A stretch of 41,444 nucleotides of DNA from an uncultured Eubacteriales bacterium (GTDB lineage Bacteria; Bacillota; Clostridia; Oscillospirales; Oscillospiraceae), in NCBI GenBank assembly GCA_949744075.1, contig CATJWI010000105.1, positions 1 through 41,444 of the forward strand, in the 5' to 3' direction. Positions 25,698-32,256 of the stretch are shown here, one piece after another. Numbering within the stretch: the first letter of the stretch is position 1; each line of letters begins with the position of its first letter. The position numbers and the translations under genes were made by a program. The notes beneath the pieces are model-generated. The model saw only the letters and a program-made list of their open reading frames with translations. It ran no database searches and had not been told where the DNA came from.

Positions 25698-25726
25698 TTG
25701 ACTTCCGTTCCGACCTATGGTATAAT
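25698..25726 (+). promoter_or_regulatory. SigA-type promoter of the SCIFF cluster
   Basis: -35 TTGACT (25698-25703), a 17-bp spacer and a perfect -10 TATAAT (25721-25726), about 35 bp before the scfA ATG. A GGCAGGG...CCCTGCTGCC inverted repeat lies immediately upstream (25670-25695) and could be an operator. Confidence 0.8.
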
Positions 25727-25760
25727 ATTCGCAAATTCCCGGAGAAGAGGAGGATGTTCC

Positions 25761-25907
25761 ATGAAGCGCATTAAGACCCTGGAGACCCGGAACCTCTGCG
25801 ACAGCGCGAAGACCGGTGGCTGCGGCGAGTGCCAGACCTCTTGCCAGTCCGCTTGCAAGACCAGCTGCGGCATTGCCAACCAGCAGTGCGAGAGCGTCCG
25901 CAAGTAA
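25761..25907 (+). CDS. scfA: SCIFF peptide precursor (ranthipeptide)
   Basis: 48-residue RiPP precursor, MKRIKTLETRNL..., with the family core CGECQTSCQSACKTSC. Known SCIFF peptides have six cysteines in about 45 residues and are modified by a radical-SAM SPASM enzyme, whose gene follows here. From ATG 25761 this peptide has seven cysteines: 13, 21, 24, 28, 32, 36 and 43. Cys13 is additional to the usual six as I recall them. Residue 37, Thr in the studied peptides where it accepts the thioether from Cys32, is Gly here (SCGIAN). The ORF-track start at 25698 falls on the promoter -35; ATG 25761 has a perfect AGGAGG 8 bp upstream and gives the usual family N-terminus. The mature product's function is unknown; a signalling role has been proposed for relatives. 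Confidence 0.95.
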   Translation: MKRIKTLETRNLCDSAKTGGCGECQTSCQSACKTSCGIANQQCESVRK

Positions 25908-25920
25908 GGAAATGTCTCTG

Positions 25921-25948
25921 AAAATGCCGCCGTTTCGGCGGCATTTTT
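25921..25948 (+). terminator. Attenuating hairpin between scfA and scfB
   Basis: AATGCCGCCG-TTT-CGGCGGCATTTTT is an intrinsic terminator 14 bp after the scfA stop and 32 bp before scfB. With no separate promoter visible for scfB, it probably allows partial read-through, giving much more precursor than enzyme. Confidence 0.85.
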
Positions 25949-25980
25949 GCTGTAACGCCCACATAGAAAGGGAAGATACT

Positions 25981-27366
25981 ATGATACACCGCTATACCCT
26001 GGACGGCCTTCACATCGTGGTGGATGTCTGCTCCGGCTCGGTGCACCTAGTGGACGAGGTGGCCTACGATATCATCGGCCTCTACGACCAGGGGGCGGTC
26101 CGGGGGGAGATCGTCCGGGCCATGCTGGAGAAGTACGCTGGCCGCCCCGACGTGACCGAGGAGGACCTGGAGGACTGCTGTGACGACGTGGAGGAGTTGC
26201 AGCGGACGGGGAAGCTCTTTGCCCCTGATGTGTTTGAGCCCATCGCCGGAGCGCTGAAGGACAAGAGCGCCGGGGTGGTGAAGGCCCTGTGCCTTCACGT
26301 GGCCCATACCTGCAACCTGAACTGCTCCTACTGCTTTGCCAGCCAAGGGAAGTACCACGGGGACCGGGCGGTCATGTCCTTCGAGGTGGGCAAGCAGGCC
26401 CTGGACTTTCTCATGGACCACTCCGGCAGCCGCACCAACCTGGAGGTAGACTTCTTCGGCGGGGAGCCGCTGATGAACTGGGACGTGGTGAAGGACCTGG
26501 TCCGCTATGCCCGGAGCGTGGAGAAGGAGCGGGGGAAGAATTTCCGCTTCACCCTGACCACCAACGGGATGCTCATCGACGACGAGGTCATCGACTTTGC
26601 CAACCGGGAGATGCACAATGTGGTCCTGAGCCTGGACGGGCGGAAGGAGATCCATGACCGCTGCCGGGTGGATTACGCCGGGGAGGGCAGTTGGGAGCGC
26701 ATCGTGCCCAAGTTCCAAAAATTTGTCCAGGCCCGGGAGGGCAAGGAATATTATATGCGGGGCACCTTCACCCATGCCAACCCTGACTTTTTGAAGGACA
26801 TTCAGTGTATGCTGGACCTGGGCTTCACCCAGCTCTCCATGGAACCGGTGGTCTGCGCCCCCGGGGATCCCGCCGCCCTCACCGAGGAGGACCTGCCTGT
26901 CGTGCTGGAGCAGTACGAGGAGTTGGCCCGGCTCATGGCCAAGCGGCGGAAGGAGGGCAGGCCCTTCACCTTCTACCATTATATGCTGGACCTGTCCGGT
27001 GGGCCCTGCGTCTACAAGCGGGTGTCGGGCTGCGGCTCGGGCACCGAGTACATGGCGGTCACCCCTTGGGGGGACCTTTACCCCTGCCACCAGTTCGTGG
27101 GGGAGGAGAAGTACAAGTTAGGGGACGTCTGGCAGGGGGTCACCGCCCCCGCCATTCAAGCGGAGTTCGCCCAGTGCAACGTCTATGCCCGGCCCGAGTG
27201 CCGGGACTGTTGGGCCAGGCTTTACTGTTCCGGTGGCTGCGCTGCCAACGCCTACCACGCCACCGGGGCCATTACCGGGGTCTACGAGCAGGGCTGCGAG
27301 CTGTTTCGGAAGCGGATGGAGTGCGCCATCGCCCTGGAGGCGGCCAGGACCCTGGAGGAGGCCTGA
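25981..27366 (+). CDS. scfB: SCIFF radical SAM maturase
   Basis: 461 residues from ATG 25981; the ORF track begins at 25816 inside scfA. It installs thioether crosslinks in the SCIFF precursor. The N-terminal ~85 residues (IHRYTLDGLHIVVDVCSGSVHLVDEVAYDI) form the peptide-recognition-like region. The radical-SAM cluster motif is Cys111-x3-Cys115-x2-Cys118 (CNLNCSYC), followed by FFGGEPLMNW, the glycine-rich SAM-binding motif. The C-terminal SPASM domain, which binds two auxiliary [4Fe-4S] clusters, shows CGSGTEYMAVTPWGDLYPCHQF and CRDCWARLYCSGGCAANAY. Length and motif order match characterised SCIFF maturases. The stop overlaps the next ATG (TGATG). Expression probably comes from the scfA promoter through the intergenic hairpin. 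Confidence 0.96.
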   Translation: MIHRYTLDGLHIVVDVCSGSVHLVDEVAYDIIGLYDQGAVRGEIVRAMLEKYAGRPDVTEEDLEDCCDDVEELQRTGKLFAPDVFEPIAGALKDKSAGVVKALCLHVAHTCNLNCSYCFASQGKYHGDRAVMSFEVGKQALDFLMDHSGSRTNLEVDFFGGEPLMNWDVVKDLVRYARSVEKERGKNFRFTLTTNGMLIDDEVIDFANREMHNVVLSLDGRKEIHDRCRVDYAGEGSWERIVPKFQKFVQAREGKEYYMRGTFTHANPDFLKDIQCMLDLGFTQLSMEPVVCAPGDPAALTEEDLPVVLEQYEELARLMAKRRKEGRPFTFYHYMLDLSGGPCVYKRVSGCGSGTEYMAVTPWGDLYPCHQFVGEEKYKLGDVWQGVTAPAIQAEFAQCNVYARPECRDCWARLYCSGGCAANAYHATGAITGVYEQGCELFRKRMECAIALEAARTLEEA

Positions 27367-28706
27367 TGGATGCCCCGGTGTTCGACCTCCTTAAGGGCTA
27401 CCAGCTGGAGGGCATGAGCCGGTTCCACATGCCGGGGCACAAGGGGGCCGGACCTCTGGGCTGTGAGGGCTGGGACATCACTGAGATCAAGGGGGCGGAC
27501 GCCCTCTACGAGGCCGAGGGAGTCATCGCCCAGGCCGAGGCCAATACCACCGCCCTCTTTGGGACCCAGCGGAGCCTCTGGTCCACCGAGGGATCCAGCC
27601 AGTGCATCCGGGCCATGCTCTACCTGGCCGTGACCCACCGCCGGCCGGGGACCGCCCCCGTGGTGCTGGCCGCCCGCAACGTCCACAAGAGTTTTATCTA
27701 TGCTGCCGCCCTGACGGACTTTGGGGTGGAGTGGCTCTGGCCCGAGGGGGAGAGCGGCTCCCTCTGTGCCTGCCCGGTGTCACCGGAGGCATTGGAGGAG
27801 GCCCTTTCCAGAACGGAGACGTCCCCTTGCGCAGTTTACATAACTTCTCCGGATTATCTGGGAAATATGCAGGACGTCTCCGCCCTGGCCGCCGTGGCCC
27901 ACCGCCACGGTGCCCTGTTGCTGGTGGACAACGCCCACGGGGCCTATCTCCATTTTCTGCCCCGGCCCCGGCACCCCATGGACTTGGGGGCCGACCTGTG
28001 CTGCGACTCTGCCCACAAGACCCTGCCTGTGCTCACGGGAGGTGCCTATCTCCACATTGGAAGGGAGGCCCCCGGGACCTTGGCGGACAGAGCTAAGGCG
28101 GCCCTGGGCCTCTTTGGCTCCACCAGCCCTTCCTATCTGACCATGGCCTCCCTGGACCTGTGCAACCGGTGGTTGGCAGAGGAGGGGAGAGGGCAGCTGG
28201 CCCTTGCGGCAGAGCGTCTGGGAGAATTGAAAAAGGACCTTGCCACCCGGGGCTGGACCCTGTCGGGAGAGGAGGAACTGAAGTTTACCCTCCACGCCTC
28301 CGCCGGGGGCTGGGAAGGCGGCGCCCTGGCCGACCTGCTGCGGGTGGGAGGCGTGGAGCCGGAGTACGCCGACCCCGACTATGTGGTGCTGATGGTCTCC
28401 GCAGCAAATGATGCGGAGGATTTCCAAAAGCTGTCCCAAGCCATGCCCCCGCCGGAGCTGGCAAGGAGAAGGACTGCCGCCCCTCGCCCTGCCCCGTCCC
28501 GGCGGGTGATGTCCGTTCGCCAGGCTGTCTTCGCCCTCCATGAGTGGGTGGGGCGGGAGGAGGCCCTGGGCCGGGTCTGCGCCGCCCCTGCCGTGGCCTG
28601 CCCCCCCGCCATCCCCATCGCCGTCTCCGGGGAGGAGATCGATGCCCAGGCGGTGGAGTGCTTCCGCTATTACGGGATAGAGCGGTGTATGGTAGTGAAG
28701 GAATAA
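27366..28706 (+). CDS. PLP enzyme, Orn/Lys/Arg decarboxylase family
   Basis: 446 residues from ATG 27366, which overlaps the scfB stop; the ORF-track start at 26805 lies inside scfB. Fold-type I PLP enzyme of the Orn/Lys/Arg decarboxylase major-domain family (YaaO/SpeA-like of Gram-positives). Motifs: FHMPGHKG near residue 20, DALYEAEGVIAQAE, STEGSS (PLP phosphate), LLVDNAHGAY with Asp188 contacting the PLP nitrogen, and CCDSAHKTLP with Lys218 as the Schiff-base lysine. It would decarboxylate a basic amino acid to a polyamine; which one is not determinable. Such genes often start a yaaO-tmk housekeeping cluster, so the link with SCIFF may be positional. Here, however, translation is coupled to scfB and a terminator follows immediately, leaving a three-gene operon. 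Confidence 0.88.
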   Translation: MDAPVFDLLKGYQLEGMSRFHMPGHKGAGPLGCEGWDITEIKGADALYEAEGVIAQAEANTTALFGTQRSLWSTEGSSQCIRAMLYLAVTHRRPGTAPVVLAARNVHKSFIYAAALTDFGVEWLWPEGESGSLCACPVSPEALEEALSRTETSPCAVYITSPDYLGNMQDVSALAAVAHRHGALLLVDNAHGAYLHFLPRPRHPMDLGADLCCDSAHKTLPVLTGGAYLHIGREAPGTLADRAKAALGLFGSTSPSYLTMASLDLCNRWLAEEGRGQLALAAERLGELKKDLATRGWTLSGEEELKFTLHASAGGWEGGALADLLRVGGVEPEYADPDYVVLMVSAANDAEDFQKLSQAMPPPELARRRTAAPRPAPSRRVMSVRQAVFALHEWVGREEALGRVCAAPAVACPPAIPIAVSGEEIDAQAVECFRYYGIERCMVVKE

Positions 28707-28752
28707 AAACCGCCCGCCGAAAAGCGATCGCTTTTCGGCGGGCGTTGTTTTA
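28707..28752. terminator. Bidirectional terminator after the SCIFF operon
   Basis: The stem CGCCCGCCGAAAAGCGA / TCGCTTTTCGGCGGGCG is perfectly paired, with A/T flanks on both sides, between convergent genes. Confidence 0.9.
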
Positions 28753-28782
28753 TCAGGAGATGGGCGGGCCTTTGAGTTCCTC

Positions 28783-29226
28783 TCACCGCACGCTGAGGGC
28801 GGCGATGATCCGCTCCCGGTATTCCCCGTGGTGGGGCATCCCGCCGCCCAGCCCACCCCGCTTGGGGAGCTGGAGCTTGAGAAAGCCGCCGTTTTTCAGG
28901 GTGATGGAGCAGTTTACCGCCCCCATGATCCCCTTTTTTACCTCGCAGTCCTGGATCTCCGACAGGGGGAACACCGTGCCCAGGTCCTCGGCTACCGTCT
29001 TGCGCAGGTCGGGGATGCGGTAGAGCTCGGAGAGATACTTCCGCTCCTCACACTCGGCTACCAGGAGATAGTGGTCGGTGAGGCCCACGTATACGTCAAA
29101 ATAAGACGTTTTCTTTTGATTGACCTGAAGGGTGACGGCATGGATGCCGGCAGAGAGCCGTTCCCCATCGGGAACAAGGGGTTCCAGCCTTTGGAGCATC
29201 AGGGCTTCGTCAAAGATACCGGACAT
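28783..29226 (-). CDS. Small protein of unknown function, possibly PH-like
   Basis: 147 residues, no signal peptide or membrane segment. The middle reads like an antiparallel beta-sheet: SYFDVYVGLTDHYLLVAECE, then TVFPLSEIQDCEVKKGIMGAVNCSITLKNGGFLKLQLP, ending with a helix YRERIIAALSVR. That pattern (beta strands, a capping helix and lines such as IxxCEVKKG...SITLKNG) is reminiscent of bacterial PH-like domains, but this is a structural impression only. The ATG at 29226 has GGGAGG about 9 bp upstream, supporting a real gene. It is a single-gene unit on the minus strand, divergent from the SLH protein gene, with a possible TATAAT (29269-29264) upstream. I do not recognise a specific family. 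Confidence 0.6.
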   Translation of the reverse strand: MSGIFDEALMLQRLEPLVPDGERLSAGIHAVTLQVNQKKTSYFDVYVGLTDHYLLVAECEERKYLSELYRIPDLRKTVAEDLGTVFPLSEIQDCEVKKGIMGAVNCSITLKNGGFLKLQLPKRGGLGGGMPHHGEYRERIIAALSVR

Positions 29227-29250
29227 GGCGGCGGACCTCCCAAATCAGAA

Positions 29251-29269
29251 ATCGATGGTATCGATTATA
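29251..29269. promoter_or_regulatory. ATCGATggtATCGAT repeat and minus-strand -10
   Basis: A 15-bp motif, ATCGAT-GGT-ATCGAT, is both direct and inverted. It adjoins a minus-strand TATAAT (29269-29264) that could drive the 147-residue gene. No clear -35 is visible; operator function is speculative. Confidence 0.35.
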
Positions 29270-29343
29270 AGGCCGGGCCGGAAAAAAAGCAAGAGGAGGC
29301 GATAAAACGGGCCGGATTTCAGACTAATTTTAAGTTGTTGTCC

Positions 29344-29349
29344 TATAAT
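29344..29349 (+). promoter_or_regulatory. -10 element of the SLH protein gene
   Basis: TATAAT 31 bp upstream of ATG 29380. No convincing -35 is seen at 16-18 bp. Confidence 0.4.
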
Positions 29350-29379
29350 GGCCCTATTCCAGAAGGAAGGGAAGGACTT

Positions 29380-31608
29380 ATGATGAAAAAGACCCCAATG
29401 GCCGCCCTGCTGGCGGCGGCGATGCTTTTGACGATCCCCTGCGGCGCCAGGGCGGCGGAGAAGGAGACCGCCGTCGTCCTCTCCGACGCCCGGATCACCG
29501 TGGACGGCAAGGCTGTTTCCGCCGACCCCGCCGAAGCCGTCTACGTAGGGGCGGAGATCATCTACTACCGTGACGGTACCGACAGCTCTTACGGGGAGGG
29601 AACAGAGGGGGAAAAGCACTCTGAGGCGGAGGCCGCCGTCCATACCGTTCTCACCATTACCCAGCCGGGGACCTACCGGCTCAGCGGCTCCCTGTCAGCC
29701 GGCCAGATCGCCGTGGACCTGGGCAAGGAGGCCAAGGACGACCCCACCGCAGTGGTCACCCTCATTTTGGACAATGTAGATGTGACCTGCACGGTGGCCC
29801 CGGCCCTTATTTTCTATAACGTCTACGAGTGCGATCGGGCCTTTGTGGCCTATGACAACGACGAGGACCCAGACTATGAGGCCACGCCCTATGTGGACAC
29901 CGGCTCCGCCGGGGCCAATGTGGTCATCGCCGCCGGCAGCGGGAATACCTTCACCGGGTCCCATGTGGCCCGGATCTACAAGGAGGGCACCACCAAAAAG
30001 CTCCACAAGTACGACGGGGCTTTCTATTCCAAGATGTCTATGAACATCTTCGGGGACAATGGGGACGACAGCGGTGTGCTGAACATCATTGCCGACAACG
30101 AGGGTCTGGACTCCGAGCTCCACCTGACCCTGAACGGCGGTACGGTGAACATTGAGGCCCAGGACGACGGCATCAACACCAACGAGGACTTCGTCTCAGT
30201 GACCACTGTCAACGGAGGCGTGCTGAACATAAACGCCGGCCTGGGGGCCGAGGGGGACGGCATCGACTCCAACGGCTACCTGGTCATCAACGGGGGAGAG
30301 GTTTGGACTGCCGCCAATGAGCGGACCCCTGACGGGGGCATCGATGCCGACAGCCCCATCCTGATCAACGGGGGGACCCTCTACGCCTTTGGCACCAGGA
30401 ACGATGCCGCCGACAGCGCCTCCAGGCAGCCCTATATGGAGCTGTCCTTTGCCTCCACCCTCCCGGCGGGGAGCCTGGTGACGGTGCAGAACCAGGCGGA
30501 GGAGCTAGTCCTGGGGGCCGTGCTTTCCAAAGCCTGTCAGTCCATTACCCTCTCCTGCCCGGAGCTGAAACTGGACACGTCCTACCGGCTCTATGTGGAT
30601 GGCGTACTTCAGTGTTACAGCGGCAACGGCTTTGGCATGGGCCGCCCCGGCGGTCCCCGGGGGATGGAGCCCCCCGAGGGCTTTGAGCCCGGCCGACGCC
30701 CGGAAGAGGGGGAAGGCCGGCACGACTTCATGCTCGGGAAAATGGAGCCTCCCGCTGATTTTGACCCCACCCGGATACCCCCCGAAGGTTTTGACGGTTT
30801 TGGCGGGGAAAACCGGGCGGACGGCTCTGGGTCTACGGATTTTATGTTAACTGAAACGGCAAAATCCTTCTCCGGTATTTGCGACTCCGACGCCTCGGGC
30901 AAGACCCGGGTCTCCTTCACGGTGGAGGGGGTGGACCGCGGGGGAGGTTGGGCGGTCATTGAGGCTGTTACCGCCATCACCTCTGATGTAGATTTGGACC
31001 CCTCTTTGGTCCAGATCACTGTGACCGACGACCTCTCGGAGAATTATTCCGCCTCCTGCCTGCTGGCCGACGGCCTGGAGGAGGTGAATGCCCTGTTGCC
31101 TAAGGAGGATGGGGATTATATCCTCACCGTGGCGGTGGTGAGCCAGGCGGAGGCCTTCACTGGGGCCACCCAGGTCTCCTTTTCCGTGGGAGCCTTGCCC
31201 TTCTACGATTTGCGGGAGACGGACGCCGCCTATGAGGCGGTGAAGGAGCTCTATTGGGCGGGGGTGCTGAAGGGAACAGGGCAAAACACCTTTTCCCCCA
31301 ACGCCTCCGTCACCAGGGCCCAGGCGGTTGCCGCTCTGGCCCGCCTGGCGGGGGCGGAGGAGGCGGAGACAGACCGCTTTTCCGACGTGGAGCTGGGTTC
31401 CTGGTATGGGGGATACGTGTCTTGGGCAGTGGAGTCGGGGGTCGTGGAGGGGGACGGTGAAGGCCGTTTCCTCCCCAATGAGGCGGTGACGGCCGAACAG
31501 CTGGCGCTGATGCTGGGGAGACTCAAAGAAAATTATGTAAATCAAAAAGAGTTTACCGGCGAATTGACCCGAAGCCAGCTGGCACAGATGATTATTGACA
31601 TTATGTAA
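29380..31608 (+). CDS. SLH-anchored Cthe_2159-like beta-helix protein
   Basis: 742 residues from ATG 29380 (GGAAGGGAAGGA upstream); the longer ORF-track version runs into the opposite gene. A signal peptide, MMKKTPMAALLAAAMLLTIPCGARA, is followed by a secreted beta-helix like C. thermocellum Cthe_2159, a Ca2+- and polygalacturonate-binding protein: GVLNIIADNEGLDSELHLTL, TVNIEAQDDGINTNEDF, GGVLNINAGLGAEGDGIDSNG, DGGIDADSPILINGGTLYAFG. A Pro/Gly/Met-rich linker (MEPPEGFEPGRRPEEG...) and an Ig-like region follow. The last ~135 residues hold two SLH repeats and a partial third (LYWAGVLKGTGQNTFSPNASVTRAQAVAALARL; GVVEGDGEGRFLPNEAVTAEQLA), so it binds pyruvylated wall polymer. Probable role: cell-surface polysaccharide binding. 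A monocistronic unit with its own terminator. Confidence 0.85.
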   Translation: MMKKTPMAALLAAAMLLTIPCGARAAEKETAVVLSDARITVDGKAVSADPAEAVYVGAEIIYYRDGTDSSYGEGTEGEKHSEAEAAVHTVLTITQPGTYRLSGSLSAGQIAVDLGKEAKDDPTAVVTLILDNVDVTCTVAPALIFYNVYECDRAFVAYDNDEDPDYEATPYVDTGSAGANVVIAAGSGNTFTGSHVARIYKEGTTKKLHKYDGAFYSKMSMNIFGDNGDDSGVLNIIADNEGLDSELHLTLNGGTVNIEAQDDGINTNEDFVSVTTVNGGVLNINAGLGAEGDGIDSNGYLVINGGEVWTAANERTPDGGIDADSPILINGGTLYAFGTRNDAADSASRQPYMELSFASTLPAGSLVTVQNQAEELVLGAVLSKACQSITLSCPELKLDTSYRLYVDGVLQCYSGNGFGMGRPGGPRGMEPPEGFEPGRRPEEGEGRHDFMLGKMEPPADFDPTRIPPEGFDGFGGENRADGSGSTDFMLTETAKSFSGICDSDASGKTRVSFTVEGVDRGGGWAVIEAVTAITSDVDLDPSLVQITVTDDLSENYSASCLLADGLEEVNALLPKEDGDYILTVAVVSQAEAFTGATQVSFSVGALPFYDLRETDAAYEAVKELYWAGVLKGTGQNTFSPNASVTRAQAVAALARLAGAEEAETDRFSDVELGSWYGGYVSWAVESGVVEGDGEGRFLPNEAVTAEQLALMLGRLKENYVNQKEFTGELTRSQLAQMIIDIM

Positions 31609-31622
31609 ACTAAAATAGATCG

Positions 31623-31664
31623 AAAAAAGACAGGGCAGACCTATGTGGTCTGCTCTGTCCTTTT
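31623..31664 (+). terminator. Terminator after the SLH protein gene
   Basis: The stem GACaGGGCAGACC / GGTCTGCTCTGTC with loop TATGT is followed by CTTTT; an A-run precedes it. Confidence 0.82.
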
Positions 31665-31709
31665 GGGTGGGCGATATTTATGCCGGATGGAAAAAATATC
31701 TTTTTCTCT

Positions 31710-31739
31710 GTGACAAAGCCGGGGCCTGGGTCGTATAAT
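31710..31739 (+). promoter_or_regulatory. Promoter of the ECF sigma operon
   Basis: -35 GTGACA (31710-31715), an 18-bp spacer and -10 TATAAT (31734-31739), 37 bp before the sigma-factor ATG. This is a SigA-type pattern rather than an ECF-type (AAC/CGT) promoter, so autoregulation is not obvious. Confidence 0.6.
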
Positions 31740-31776
31740 AAGTGAATGTACATTCCAGGACAAGCGAGGATGGGCC

Positions 31777-32256
31777 ATGGACAAACTCAGTTTTACCCGG
31801 GCGGTAGAGACCTATCAGGATATGGTATATCGGGTGGCCCTTCACAGCCTGGCCAGCCCCCAGGACGCGGATGACGCGGTCCAGGAGGTGTTTTTGCGCC
31901 TGTTCGGCTATGGGGGAGAGCTGGCTGGGGAGGAGCACCTGCGGCGGTGGCTGCTGCGGGTGACAGTAAACTACTGCAAGGACGTGCTGAAAAGCCCCTG
32001 GCGACGGCGGCGGGCTCCGCTGGAGGAGGCCGCCCTGCCTGCCTTTCAGGCCCCGGAGGAGCAGGGGCTCTATGAGGCGGTGATGGCCCTGCCGGAGAAA
32101 TACAGGACGGTGCTGGACCTGTTCTATTACGAGGAGCTCTCCGTAAAGGAGATCGCGGAGCTGCTCCGGCTGGACCCCTCGGCGGTGACCACCCGGCTCA
32201 GCCGGGCCCGGGCCCGGCTGAAATCTGAATTAAAGGAGGTATGGCAGGATGAATGA
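31777..32256 (+). CDS. ECF-type RNA polymerase sigma factor
   Basis: 159 residues with only sigma regions 2 and 4, as in group-4 (ECF) factors. Region 2 is YQDMVYRVALHSLASPQDADDAVQEVFLRLF (about 12-43), containing the core-polymerase and -10 recognition helices. Region 4 is YRTVLDLFYYEELSVKEIAELLRLDPSAVTTRLSRARARLK (about 109-149), with the -35 recognition HTH. It is SigV/SigW-like in length. The gene overlaps the next ORF by 8 bp; that ORF encodes a protein with an N-terminal cytoplasmic tail and one membrane helix, the layout of a cognate anti-sigma factor. It is probably released by an envelope or nutrient signal; the regulon is unknown. Confidence 0.93.
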   Translation: MDKLSFTRAVETYQDMVYRVALHSLASPQDADDAVQEVFLRLFGYGGELAGEEHLRRWLLRVTVNYCKDVLKSPWRRRRAPLEEAALPAFQAPEEQGLYEAVMALPEKYRTVLDLFYYEELSVKEIAELLRLDPSAVTTRLSRARARLKSELKEVWQDE

